A DNA stretch of 64,000 nucleotides from Pseudomonas poae (GCA_028869255.1 CP110972.1:1555001-1619000); one strand, 5' to 3'. Numbered from the stretch's first letter, positions 1 to 8,203 are shown. Program-made: numbers and translations. Notes: generated by a model from the letters alone, not told the origin.

Positions 1-1029
1 GGCGATCTGCCGGTCGGCACTTGCCGTGCCCTGCAGCGCGGCGACCGGCACGGTAAGGGCGCCCTTGGCTTCACCGGCGACAAAAAACACCTGGGTGGTC
101 ATTTCGGCCATCAGCGTGTTGTCGCTGTTGTCCACATCCAGCAGCACCGTGTACAGCACCACGCGGCCGCTGCCACTTTTACTCGAGCTGTTGGGGCTGC
201 CACTGCCCTGGGTTTCATTCAGGGGCTTGGGCGGGATCGGCAGGATCTGCCGCACGGTGCTGGACCAACGCCGGCTACCGCCGCTGAGGGTGGTGAAATA
301 GGCGGTCATGCCGGGTTTGACGTGGCCGATGTCGGCTTCGGAGACTTCGGCCCACACGGTCATTGGCGACAATTTGGCGATGCGCAGGATCAACGGCGTC
401 TGCTGTTGCGCGTTGAGGGTCTGGCCGACGCGTGCGTCTACCGCGACCACGGTGCCGGTCATCGGCGCATAGATGCGCGTATAGCCCAACTCCGCTTCAT
501 CGCTGCGCAGGCTGGCCTGGGCCTGGCGGATCTGCGCCTGGAACATATCCACCCGGGCCTGGGTGGCGCTCAGTTCGGCCTTGGCGGTTTGCACGTCTTC
601 TTCACGGGTGGCGTTACCGGCCACCAGGCGCTGCTGGCGCTGGTATTTCTGGCGTGCCAGTTCGTGCTGGGCCTTCTGCTCCTGCAGTTGGGCCTTGAGG
701 TTTTCGATGGCATAGCGGCTGGCGTCGAGCTTGGCCTTTTGCGTGGAAGGGTCGATTTCCACCAGCAGTTGGCCTTCCTGAACCTTGTCCCCGGCCTCGA
801 CGTGAATCTTGCGGATCTGCCCGGAGGCCTGCGCGCCTACGTCGACATAGCGCCGCGGTTGCAGGGTGCCGAGGGCCGTGACGCTGTTTTCGATATTGCC
901 CCGGGTGACGGTGACAGTGGCCAGGGCGTCACGCCCCGGCGGCAGCACCTGCCAGGCGGCGACGGCGATGATAGGTAGCAGGCACGCGATAACGAGCAAG
1001 GCGCGTCGGGCAGGGCGAGGGCGTTTCAT
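1..1029 (-). CDS. pvdR: PvdR-like periplasmic adaptor of pyoverdine efflux pump (partial, 3' end outside window)
   Basis: Membrane-fusion (HlyD/MacA-type) subunit of a tripartite MacAB-like exporter. In Pseudomonas, PvdR works with PvdT and OpmQ to secrete or recycle pyoverdine. The reading frame is open from ATG at 1029 to the window edge (343 codons; the family is about 390). It begins with basic residues and one membrane anchor (about residues 10-28), then the lipoyl/barrel segment with VDVGAQASGQI near residue 62, a long coiled-coil hairpin, and a second lipoyl half (YTRIYAPMTGTVV). The name comes from MacA-like features plus position: divergent from fpvI and pvdA, with an exact PvdS box upstream. 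pvdT and opmQ should follow beyond base 1. Confidence 0.85.
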   Translation of the reverse strand, partial: MKRPRPARRALLVIACLLPIIAVAAWQVLPPGRDALATVTVTRGNIENSVTALGTLQPRRYVDVGAQASGQIRKIHVEAGDKVQEGQLLVEIDPSTQKAKLDASRYAIENLKAQLQEQKAQHELARQKYQRQQRLVAGNATREEDVQTAKAELSATQARVDMFQAQIRQAQASLRSDEAELGYTRIYAPMTGTVVAVDARVGQTLNAQQQTPLILRIAKLSPMTVWAEVSEADIGHVKPGMTAYFTTLSGGSRRWSSTVRQILPIPPKPLNETQGSGSPNSSSKSGSGRVVLYTVLLDVDNSDNTLMAEMTTQVFFVAGEAKGALTVPVAALQGTASADRQIA

Positions 1030-1084
1030 GCTTTGGTTCCAGCCAGGAAAGTTCGGACCGCAGTTGCGGGGAGCTGTCAGTTAA

Positions 1085-1108
1085 ACGAGAGAATTGCCCG
1101 GAGATTTA
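1085..1108 (-). promoter_or_regulatory. PvdS iron-starvation (IS) box for pvdR
   Basis: Read on the minus strand the sequence is TAAAT, 16 bases, CGT, which matches the TAAAT-N16/17-CGT consensus recognised by the extracytoplasmic sigma factor PvdS. It sits 56 bases before the pvdR start codon, so it fits a promoter for the pvdR operon. Confidence 0.75.
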
Positions 1109-1179
1109 GGCTGTTACACAAGCGGTTACAGGTCCCTTGAAGAAAAAATATCGTCCGTTGATGCAAGTCTGCTTTAAAA

Positions 1180-1198
1180 GTAGATGAGAATTACTATA
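1180..1198 (+). promoter_or_regulatory. Candidate Fur box upstream of fpvI
   Basis: The core ATGAGAATTACTAT (1184-1197) matches 11 of 14 bases of the inner part of the Fur 19-mer. The site lies about 90 bases before the fpvI ATG. Iron-dependent repression of fpvI by Fur is established in P. aeruginosa, so the site is plausible, but the match is imperfect. Confidence 0.55.
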
Positions 1199-1284
1199 AA
1201 TTGCACACACCCAAACTGCCATTACTGAATACGTTGTCTATTTGCACTCAAGGACCTAATGCCGCCACCCGGCGGTCGGGAGTC

Positions 1285-1767
1285 ATGTTGGAAAACTACT
1301 ATCGCGAGCTGGTGTGTTTCCTCAACGCCAAGCTGGGCAACCGTCAGGTGGCCGAGGATGTGGTGCATGACGCTTATGTCCGGGTGCTGGAACGTTCCAG
1401 CGACACCCCGATCGAACAACCCCGCGCCTTCTTGTACCGCACCGCGCTGAACCTGGTGATCGACGGTCACCGGCGCAACGCCTTGCGCCAGGTCGAGCCT
1501 TTGGACGTGCTGGACGCCGAAGAGCGTTTTGCCACCTGTTCGCCCCACACCAGCCACGACCACGGCCAGCGCCTGGAAATGCTCGAACGCGCCCTGTCCG
1601 AGCTGCCGCAGGCGTGTCGCGACAGCTTTCTGCTGCGCAAACTCGAAGGGTTGACCCACCTGCAAATCGCCGAGCGCCTGAACATTTCCCGTGCGCTGGT
1701 GGAAAAACACATCGTCAACGCGATGAAGCACTGCCGGGTGCGGATGCGCGAGTGGGAAGCCTACTGA
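1285..1767 (+). CDS. fpvI: FpvI-type ECF sigma factor (iron-uptake family)
   Basis: Extracytoplasmic-function sigma-70 factor of 160 residues. In pyoverdine systems FpvI directs transcription of the ferripyoverdine receptor gene fpvA after signalling through FpvA and the anti-sigma factor FpvR. Region 2 is visible as VAEDVVHDAYVRVLE with PRAFLYRTALNLVID behind it; region 4 is the C-terminal LTHLQIAERLNISRALVEKH helix-turn-helix. I chose ATG 1285 because GGGAG precedes it at 1276-1280 and the protein then starts MLENYYRELV, as in the family; a TTG at 1201 would add 28 unrelated residues. It lies between pvdR and pvdA, and a Fur-like site lies upstream. Confidence 0.88.
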   Translation: MLENYYRELVCFLNAKLGNRQVAEDVVHDAYVRVLERSSDTPIEQPRAFLYRTALNLVIDGHRRNALRQVEPLDVLDAEERFATCSPHTSHDHGQRLEMLERALSELPQACRDSFLLRKLEGLTHLQIAERLNISRALVEKHIVNAMKHCRVRMREWEAY

Positions 1768-1779
1768 TCATCGATCAGT

Positions 1780-1803
1780 TAAATTTTATTTCACTGTCCT
1801 CGT
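1780..1803 (+). promoter_or_regulatory. PvdS iron-starvation (IS) box for pvdA
   Basis: TAAAT at 1780-1784, 16 bases, then CGT at 1801-1803: an exact PvdS promoter signature. It starts 12 bases after the fpvI stop codon and 108 bases before the pvdA ATG, so pvdA is expected to be transcribed by PvdS independently of fpvI. Confidence 0.8.
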
Positions 1804-1887
1804 TTCCTATCAACACACGGCCTGTTGTTCAGGCTTTGAAGGTATTCCCGCCCCGACCGCCAAGGGGCTTATCCAGAGGACACTGGA

Positions 1888-3225
1888 ATGACACAGGCAA
1901 TTGCTTCGCCCGCGGTTCACGACCTGATCGGTATCGGTTTTGGCCCTTCGAACCTGGCGCTGGCCATCGCCCTGCAGGAGCGTGAAAAGGCCCAGGGCAA
2001 ACTGGACGTGCTGTTTCTCGACAAACAGGCCGACTACCGCTGGCACGGCAATACCCTGGTGACCCAGAGCGAACTGCAGATTTCGTTCCTCAAGGACCTG
2101 GTGACCCTGCGCAACCCCACCAGCCCTTATTCGTTCGTCAATTACCTGAAAGCCCACGACCGCCTGGTGGACTTTATCAACCTGGGCACCTTCTACCCGT
2201 GCCGCATGGAGTACAACGACTACCTGCGCTGGGTCGCCGGGCAGTTCCAGGCCCAGGCGCGCTACGGCGAAGAAGTGCTGGCGATCGAGCCGATCCTGCA
2301 CCAGCAACAGGTCGAGGCGCTGCGTGTGATCTCGCGTGATGCGGTGGGCGAGCAGCATGTGCGCACCACCCGTTCGGTGGTGGTCAGCGCCGGCGGCACG
2401 CCCCGTGTGCCAGAAGCGTTCAAGGCGCTCAAGGACGACGGCCGGGTGTTCCACCATTCCCAATACCTGGCGCGCATGGCCCAGCAGCCGTGTGTTGAAG
2501 GCAAAGCGATGCGCATCGCGATCATCGGCGGTGGCCAGAGCGCGGCCGAAGCCTTTATCGACCTGAATGACAGCTTCCCGTCGGTGCAGGTCGACATGAT
2601 CCTGCGCGGTTCGGCGCTAAAGCCCGCCGATGACAGCCCGTTCGTCAACGAAGTGTTCTCGCCGGCCTTTACCGACCTGGTGTTCCAGCAGGTGGGCGCC
2701 GAACGTGAACGCCTGGTTGCCGAGTACCAGAACACCAACTATTCGGTGGTGGACCTGGACCTGATCGAACGCATCTACGGGATTTTCTACCGCCAGAAAG
2801 TCTCCGGCATCGCCCGCCAGGCATTTCGCACCATGACCGTGGTCGAGAAGGCCGCCCCGGGCCCGCTGGGCATCGAACTGGTGCTGCGCAACAACGCCAG
2901 CGGCGAAACCAGCGTCAATCACTACGACGCAGTGATCCTGGCCACCGGCTATGAGCGCCAGATGCACCGCGAGCTGCTGGCACCGCTGGAAACCTATATG
3001 GGCGACTTCGAAGTGAGCCGCGACTACCGCATCGTCACCGATGAGCGCTGCCAGGCCGGCATCTACATCCAGGGCTTCAGCCAGGCCAGCCACGGCTTGA
3101 GCGACACCTTGCTGTCGGTGCTGCCGATTCGCGCCGATGAGATTGCGGCGTCGTTGTATACACTGGACCGCGGGCGTGGCAAGGGGCGTTCGGTGCAGGA
3201 CCTGTTGCTGGCTACCGCCAGCTGA
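1888..3225 (+). CDS. pvdA: L-ornithine N5-monooxygenase PvdA
   Basis: FAD/NADPH-dependent hydroxylase of 445 residues that makes N5-hydroxyornithine, the precursor of the hydroxamate iron ligands of pyoverdine. The FAD-binding motif GIGFGPSN is at about residues 15-22. The NADPH Rossmann motif IIGGGQSAAE is at 212-221. The conserved C-terminal ATGY...DTLLSVLPIRADEI segment is present. Length is normal for PvdA (about 443-445). The start ATG is preceded by AGAGGA. An exact PvdS box lies in the 120-base gap after fpvI. The cytoplasmic enzyme supplies modified ornithine to the pyoverdine peptide synthetases, which are not in the window. Confidence 0.95.
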   Translation: MTQAIASPAVHDLIGIGFGPSNLALAIALQEREKAQGKLDVLFLDKQADYRWHGNTLVTQSELQISFLKDLVTLRNPTSPYSFVNYLKAHDRLVDFINLGTFYPCRMEYNDYLRWVAGQFQAQARYGEEVLAIEPILHQQQVEALRVISRDAVGEQHVRTTRSVVVSAGGTPRVPEAFKALKDDGRVFHHSQYLARMAQQPCVEGKAMRIAIIGGGQSAAEAFIDLNDSFPSVQVDMILRGSALKPADDSPFVNEVFSPAFTDLVFQQVGAERERLVAEYQNTNYSVVDLDLIERIYGIFYRQKVSGIARQAFRTMTVVEKAAPGPLGIELVLRNNASGETSVNHYDAVILATGYERQMHRELLAPLETYMGDFEVSRDYRIVTDERCQAGIYIQGFSQASHGLSDTLLSVLPIRADEIAASLYTLDRGRGKGRSVQDLLLATAS

Positions 3226-3256
3226 CCAACTGCGCTTGTGACCGGGAGGGTTGGCT

Positions 3257-3279
3257 GATACTGTACAAAAACCAGTATC
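3257..3279 (+). promoter_or_regulatory. LexA-like inverted repeat upstream of the radical SAM gene
   Basis: A perfect 7-base inverted repeat GATACTG / CAGTATC flanks TACAAAAAC, 12 bases before the start codon. The half-sites TACTG and CAGTA are those of the gammaproteobacterial SOS box, but the spacing is CTG-N9-CAG, one base short of the usual CTG-N10-CAG. The shortfall lies in a run of five A, and this assembly shows homopolymer errors elsewhere, so a normal LexA box may be present in the organism. Confidence 0.45.
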
Positions 3280-3290
3280 GGTAGCCCTCC

Positions 3291-4510
3291 ATGCAGTTGA
3301 TCGAAAAACTCAGCATCCTCGCCGACGCCGCCAAGTACGACGCGTCCTGCGCCAGCAGTGGCGCGCCCAAGCGCAGCTCCGAGGGCAAGACGGGGCTGGG
3401 TTCCACCGACGGCATGGGCATCTGCCACAGCTACACCCCGGACGGCCGTTGCGTGTCGCTGCTCAAGGTGTTGCTCACCAACTTCTGTCTTTACGACTGC
3501 CAGTATTGCGTCAACCGCCGCTCCAGCGACGTGCCCCGGGCACGCTTCAGCCCGGAGGAGGTGGTGAGCCTGACCCTGGATTTCTACCGACGCAATTGCG
3601 TCAGCGGGTTGTTTCTCAGCTCCGGCATCATTCGGTCGCCCGACTACACCATGGAGCAACTTGTTCGGGTGGCAAAGCTTTTGCGCGAAGAGCATGACTT
3701 TCGCGGCTATATCCACCTCAAGACCATTCCCGAGGCCGACCCGGCGCTGATCGCCGAGGCCGGGCGTTATGCGGATCGGTTGAGCGTGAATATCGAATTG
3801 CCCACCGATGCCAGCCTGCAAACCCTGGCGCCGGAGAAGCAGATCGGCTCGATCAAGCACGCCATGCACACCATCTACACCGGCGAACAGACGGTACTCA
3901 ACGAGCCCCGCGCCCCGCGTTTCGCCCCGGCTGGGCAGAGCACGCAAATGATCGTTGGCGCCGACGACACCGACGACAGCACCATCCTGCACGGCGCCGA
4001 GGCGTTATATGGCAACTTCAAACTGCGCCGCGTGTATTACTCGGCGTTCAGCCCCATCCCCAACAGCCCGAAAAGCGTGCCGCTGGCCGCGCCGCCGCTG
4101 ATGCGCGAGCACCGCTTGTACCAGGCGGACTTCCTGCTGCGCAGTTACGGTTTCAGCGCCAACGAGCTGTTCGAAGGCCCCGGCCACCTGGCCCTGGATA
4201 TCGACCCCAAGCTGGCCTGGGCCCTGGAACACCGCGAGGTGTTCCCCTGGACCTTAATCGCGCCGAACCGACCTTGATCGCACGCATCCCTGGGATCGGC
4301 CTGCGCACCACCCAACGGCTGGTGGACCTGCGCCGTGAGCGCAAGATCCGTTTCGAAGACCTGGCGCGCATGCGCTGCGTGTTGGCCAAGGCCAAGCCGT
4401 TTTTCATCACCAGCGACTACCACCCGCAACAGGCCGAGAGCACCAGCGTTCTGCTGCGTGAGCAACTGCGTGACCGCCCGCAGCCGCAACAGATGGGGTT
4501 GTGGGGATGA
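3291..4510 (+). CDS. Putative DNA modification/repair radical SAM protein (TIGR03916-type), frameshifted
   Basis: Radical S-adenosylmethionine enzyme whose reaction is not known. The 4Fe-4S motif is C66-x3-C70-x2-C73 within NFCLYDCQYCVNR. The first frame stops at 4277 and the C-terminal helix-hairpin-helix domain (TLIARIPGIGLRTTQRLV onward) continues in another frame to 4510. One extra base in the C run at 4244-4247 gives VFPLDLNRAEPTLIARIPGIG and a single 406-residue protein, close to the family length. The stop overlaps the next gene as ATGA, indicating tight co-translation. The HhH domain suggests DNA contact. The LexA-like repeat upstream hints at DNA-damage control. I read the break as probable sequence error. 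Confidence 0.8.
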
Positions 4511-5388
4511 TCAGCCTGGAATGCGACAACCTGTTCGGCACCTGGCGCGAACAGGCGCGCTGGCTGCTCAGCCATCAGGTCGACCCCAGCCAGGTGAGTT
4601 GGGGCGAAGCGGAAGTGGCGGACCTGTTTGCCACTGATGAGCCGATCCCGGCGCAACTTGGCCCGTTCCAGGCGCGAATTCCCAAGGCATTGCTGGAACT
4701 GCTGGAGTCGGCCGCCTGTTATCACGGTGATCAGCGCTGGAGCCTGTTGTACGAGGTGTTGTGGCGCGTCAGCCATGGTGACCGCACCGCAATGCTGGCG
4801 GGGGACAAGCTGGGCAGTGAGTTGCAGCGGCGGATCAAGCAGGTCAGCCGTGAGGCCCACCACCTGCATGCGTTTGTGCGGTTTATTGCGTTGCCGGCAG
4901 GGGCGGGGCCCGAGCTGCCGGAGTATGTGGCCTGGCATGAACCGGCCCACGACATTCTCAAAAGCGCCAGCCAGCATTTCATCGGGCGCATGGGGCGCCA
5001 TCGCTGGATGATCGCCACGCCGCTGGACGGGGTTTATTACGATGGCGAACAGTTGATTCATCAACGCCAGTGCCCCGAGGCGTGGCAGCAACTGGCGCAA
5101 AATGTCGAAGACCCGCACAGCGCCATGTGGTTGACTTACTACAGTCACATCTTCAACCCGGCGCGCTTGAACCCCAAGGTGATGGAAGGGCACTTGCCCA
5201 GCCGGTTCTGGAAGAATTTGCCGGAGGGCAAGTTGATTCCGGGGTTGATCAGTGAGGCGCGTACGGGCAAGCAGCGGGATGGGCAGGCGAGGCTGATTGG
5301 GGCCAAGGCCGGTAAAAGAATTACGAACCCGATCAATGTGGGAGCTGGCTTGCCTGCGATCACGGTGGGCCAGTCAAATCAAGGTTGA
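4507..5388 (+). CDS. TIGR03915-type putative DNA metabolism protein, partner of the radical SAM protein
   Basis: 293-residue protein of the family found beside the radical SAM gene and, in other bacteria, fused to or near UdgX-like uracil-DNA glycosylase domains. Recognisable stretches are VSWGEAEVADLFA near the start, VSREAHHLHAFVRF in the middle, and FIGRMGRHRWMIATPLDGVYYDGEQL, then WLTYYSHIFNPARLNPKVM. ATG 4507 is chosen because it overlaps the upstream stop as ATGA. No catalytic motif can be assigned. The last residues (VGAGLPAITVGQSNQG) and the stop codon are encoded by the first half of a REPIN, so the native C-terminus has probably been replaced. The membership call comes from sequence resemblance and context. 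Confidence 0.75.
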   Translation: MISLECDNLFGTWREQARWLLSHQVDPSQVSWGEAEVADLFATDEPIPAQLGPFQARIPKALLELLESAACYHGDQRWSLLYEVLWRVSHGDRTAMLAGDKLGSELQRRIKQVSREAHHLHAFVRFIALPAGAGPELPEYVAWHEPAHDILKSASQHFIGRMGRHRWMIATPLDGVYYDGEQLIHQRQCPEAWQQLAQNVEDPHSAMWLTYYSHIFNPARLNPKVMEGHLPSRFWKNLPEGKLIPGLISEARTGKQRDGQARLIGAKAGKRITNPINVGAGLPAITVGQSNQG

Positions 5389-5425
5389 CTGATACACCGC
5401 TATCGCAGGCAAGCCAGCTCCCACA
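5337..5425. repeat. REPIN (subtype GGAGCTGGCTTGCCTGCGAT)
   Basis: Two inverted REP copies, TGTGGGAGCTGGCTTGCC... and its reverse complement, separated by a short spacer. The left arm overlaps the 3' end of the upstream gene. It lies between two convergent genes. Confidence 0.9.
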
Positions 5426-5454
5426 TTTGATCTACGGTGTTTGTATAAATGGAG

Positions 5455-5952
5455 TCAGGCCAGCTCTGTGGCAGTGTTTTTAACGACCGCCAACTCCGGA
5501 TGCGCCACCAACTTATCAATGTGCAATTCGTCGTTGTTCAGCCAGGTCTCCGTCAGCACCCGGTAGTGCTCCATATCGCGACAGCGCATGCGCAGGCTGT
5601 AGTCGAACGGCCCGCTGATCAGCTGGCATTCGAACACCTGGGGGCAAGCTTTGATGCATGCCTCGAAGGCCTTCTGCGCCGAGCGCCCGCTTTGATTGGA
5701 CAAGGCCACCAGCACCAGCAGCGACAGCCCCGGCGACACCATCTGCACATCAATGATCGCCCCATACCCACGGATCACCCCGCGTCGCTCCAGCTTGCGC
5801 ACCCGTTCCAGGCAGGGCCTGGGGGTCAGGTGCACCAGTGACGAGAGTTTTTCGTAAGTGATACGCCCTTGGTGCCGCAGCACGTCGATGATCGCCTCAT
5901 CGATGCGGTCCAGCGCAGGGGAAGAATGGGGTCCGTTGGCCTTGGTATCCAT
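5455..5952 (-). CDS. Lrp/AsnC-family transcriptional regulator
   Basis: 165-residue feast/famine regulator: an N-terminal helix-turn-helix (LDRIDEAIIDVLRHQGRITYEKLSSLVHLTPRPCLERVRKLERRG overall) followed by a RAM ligand-binding domain (about residues 70-155). It lies directly downstream of the ABC transporter ATPase gene and probably belongs to that operon. An alternative GTG at 5961 would overlap the ATPase stop as GTGA. Family members in this setting respond to amino acids; with citrulline and ornithine genes beside it, arginine, ornithine or citrulline is the likely effector, which is inference. Confidence 0.85.
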   Translation of the reverse strand: MDTKANGPHSSPALDRIDEAIIDVLRHQGRITYEKLSSLVHLTPRPCLERVRKLERRGVIRGYGAIIDVQMVSPGLSLLVLVALSNQSGRSAQKAFEACIKACPQVFECQLISGPFDYSLRMRCRDMEHYRVLTETWLNNDELHIDKLVAHPELAVVKNTATELA

Positions 5953-5957
5953 GGGTT

Positions 5958-6788
5958 TCACTTCAAACGGTTGGAAAGAAATTGCTGCAAGCGCTCGCTG
6001 TTGGGGTGGTCAAGAATCTCGGCGCCGCCTTGTTCCTCGACTCGGCCCTGATGCAAGAACAGCACTTGGCTGGACACCTGGCGGGCAAAGCCCATCTCGT
6101 GGGTGACCATCAGCATGGTACGACCTTCCTCGGCCAACGTCTGTATGACTTTGAGGACTTCTCCTACAAGCTCTGGGTCGAGCGCAGACGTCGGTTCATC
6201 GAACAGAATAATTTCCGGCTCCATCGCCAGCGCCCTTGCAATGGCCACGCGCTGTTGTTGGCCACCGGAAAGAAACGCCGGGTATTGGTCCGCTACACGG
6301 CCGGGCAGGCCGACCTTGTCCAGGTACAGGCGGGCGCGTTTTTGCGCCTCGGCCGCGCTTATGCCCAGCACCCGGCGCGGGGCCATGGTGATGTTTTCCA
6401 GCACGGTCATGTGGCTCCACAGGTTGAAGTGCTGGAACACCATGGCCAGGCGCGTGCGCAGGTTTTGCAGTTGCACCTGGTGCGGTGCGCGGGTGCCGGC
6501 GCGGCCTTGCTGCATTTGGATGCTGATGCCGTCCAGGGTGATGACCCCGGCATCGGGCTGTTCGAGAAAGTTGATGCAGCGCAGCATCGTGCTTTTGCCC
6601 GAGCCGCTGGCGCCGATCAGGCTGATCACATCGCCATTACGTGCATTCAGGGACACACCCTTGAGCACTTCGTGTTCGCCGTAGCGTTTGTGAATACCTT
6701 CGACCTGGAGCTTGATGGCGGCGGTGGCTGCCCTTGCAACCGGTGCATCTACAGGATAAGCGGCCAGGGCCTGCGCGGACTGATTCAT
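5958..6788 (-). CDS. Polar amino-acid ABC transporter, ATP-binding protein (HisP/ArtP-like)
   Basis: 276-residue ATPase of a PAAT-family importer. Walker A is GASGSGKST, the signature is LSGGQQQR, Walker B is EIILFDEPTSALD, and the H-loop is VTHEMGFARQ. The approximately 25 residues ahead of IKLQVEGIHKRYGEHEVLKG are an unconserved leader. It is the third transport gene of a set reading leftwards (binding protein, two permeases, ATPase) with a 3-base gap after the second permease. The substrate is probably a basic or ureido amino acid, inferred from the neighbouring ornithine and citrulline enzymes. Confidence 0.92.
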   Translation of the reverse strand: MNQSAQALAAYPVDAPVARAATAAIKLQVEGIHKRYGEHEVLKGVSLNARNGDVISLIGASGSGKSTMLRCINFLEQPDAGVITLDGISIQMQQGRAGTRAPHQVQLQNLRTRLAMVFQHFNLWSHMTVLENITMAPRRVLGISAAEAQKRARLYLDKVGLPGRVADQYPAFLSGGQQQRVAIARALAMEPEIILFDEPTSALDPELVGEVLKVIQTLAEEGRTMLMVTHEMGFARQVSSQVLFLHQGRVEEQGGAEILDHPNSERLQQFLSNRLK

Positions 6789-6791
6789 GGG

Positions 6792-7505
6792 TTAGCCTCG
6801 GGTAGGAACAAGAAAACGCATCCAGCGACGTTCGGCCAGTCGAAACAGGCCCACCAGTGCAAAGGACAGCAGCATGTAGAGCAGGGCGGCGATACCGAAA
6901 GCCTGGAACGTCAGGAACGTTTCGGCGTTGGCGTCGCGGGCGACCTTGAGGATGTCGGCGACGGTGGCGGTAAACGCCAGCGACGTGGCGTGCAGCATCA
7001 GGATCATTTCATTGCTGTAGGCCGGCAGCGCACGGCGCAACGCAGCGGGCACTACCACAAACAGGTTGAGCCGCCAGCCGTGCAGGCCATAGGCACGCGC
7101 CGCTTCGATTTCGCCATGGGGAATATTGCGGATCGCCCCGGCGAAGATTTCCACGGTGTAGGCGCAGGTGTTGAGCACAAACGCCAGCAGGGTGCAGTTG
7201 AGCGCGTTGCGGAAAAACTGGTTGAGCAGCGCGTTGTCCTGCACCACTTCCAGGCTGTACAGCCCGGTGTAGCAAATCAGCAACTGGATATACAGCGGCG
7301 TGCCCCGGAACAGGTAGGTGTAGAGCTCCACCGGCCAGCGCAGCCAGAAGTGCTCCGAGACTCGGGCCAGTGCCAGCGGGATCGACAGCACGAAGCCGAA
7401 CACCACCGAAATAATGAACAGCCACAGGGTCATCGCCACCCCGGACAAGCCCACGCCGTCGCTGAACAGGTAGGCCAGGCCGTATTGCTGGAACAGTTCG
7501 ATCAT
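6792..7505 (-). CDS. Polar amino-acid ABC transporter permease (HisM-like)
   Basis: 237-residue inner-membrane permease of the HisMQ family with about five membrane segments. The cytoplasmic EAA loop (EIEAARAYGLHGWRLNLFVVVPAALRRALPAYSNE overall) contacts the ATPase. It overlaps the upstream permease gene by four bases, so the pair is translationally coupled, and is followed by the ATPase gene after three bases. It would form the heterodimeric channel with the product of 7502-8203. Confidence 0.92.
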   Translation of the reverse strand: MIELFQQYGLAYLFSDGVGLSGVAMTLWLFIISVVFGFVLSIPLALARVSEHFWLRWPVELYTYLFRGTPLYIQLLICYTGLYSLEVVQDNALLNQFFRNALNCTLLAFVLNTCAYTVEIFAGAIRNIPHGEIEAARAYGLHGWRLNLFVVVPAALRRALPAYSNEMILMLHATSLAFTATVADILKVARDANAETFLTFQAFGIAALLYMLLSFALVGLFRLAERRWMRFLVPTRG

Positions 7506-8203
7506 CGCACGATCCCCCTGATGCCGAGGTTGTAGCGCCGTTCGAGGCGCTTGAAGATGCGGTTGGAGAGGGTGGTGATCACCAGGTAGACCAGGCCCGC
7601 GAGGATCAGGAAGTACAGGGGCTCGTTGGTGGTCTTGCCGGCGTTCTGCGCGGCTTTGACCAGGTCCGACAGGCCGATGATCGACACCAGCGCCGTGGAC
7701 TTGAGCAGCACCAGCCAGTTATTGCCCAGACCCGGCAGGGCAAAGCGCATCAACTGCGGGAACAGCACCAGGTGAAACCGCTGCCAGCGGCTCAGACCGT
7801 ACGCGGTGGCGGCTTCGAGCTGGCCGACCGGCACGCTGAGGATCGCGCCACGGAAGTTTTCGGTGAAATACGCGCCGTAGATAAAGCCCAGGGTGATCAC
7901 CCCGGCGGTAAACGGGTCGATTTCAAAGTAGTCCCAGCCGAGCACGTCGCTCAAGTCGTTGAGCCACAGTTGCAGGCTGTAGAAAATCAGCAGGATCAGC
8001 ACCAGGTCCGGCACGCTGCGGATCAGCGTGGTGTACAGCGTGGCCGGCACCCGCAGCCATTTGGCGCTGGAGAGCTTGGCACCGGCGGCGATCAGGCCCA
8101 GGGAGAGGCTCAGGGCCAGCGCGAGGAACGCCAGCTTGAGCGTCATCCAGGCACCCTGGGCCAGCATCGGGCCGTAGCCTTGCAGGTTGAGGAGGTCGTT
8201 CAT
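7502..8203 (-). CDS. Polar amino-acid ABC transporter permease (HisQ-like)
   Basis: 233-residue inner-membrane permease, second half of the channel. It has the EAA loop (QLEAATAYGLSRWQRFHLVLFPQLMRFALPGLGNN overall) and hydrophobic segments from the N-terminus (about residues 15-40). It overlaps the next permease by four bases. A REPIN of 89 bases separates it from the upstream binding-protein gene, a common position for a hairpin that protects the abundant binding-protein message. Confidence 0.92.
   Translation of the reverse strand: MNDLLNLQGYGPMLAQGAWMTLKLAFLALALSLSLGLIAAGAKLSSAKWLRVPATLYTTLIRSVPDLVLILLIFYSLQLWLNDLSDVLGWDYFEIDPFTAGVITLGFIYGAYFTENFRGAILSVPVGQLEAATAYGLSRWQRFHLVLFPQLMRFALPGLGNNWLVLLKSTALVSIIGLSDLVKAAQNAGKTTNEPLYFLILAGLVYLVITTLSNRIFKRLERRYNLGIRGIVR

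Noticed and set aside
1201..1284. Upstream TTG start for fpvI
   Set aside because: The extra residues are not conserved and TTG 1201 lies directly at the Fur-like site; ATG 1285 has a ribosome site.
5982..7535. A 517-codon plus-strand frame across the ABC transporter genes
   Set aside because: It is a shadow of three overlapping transporter genes whose motifs are clear on the minus strand.
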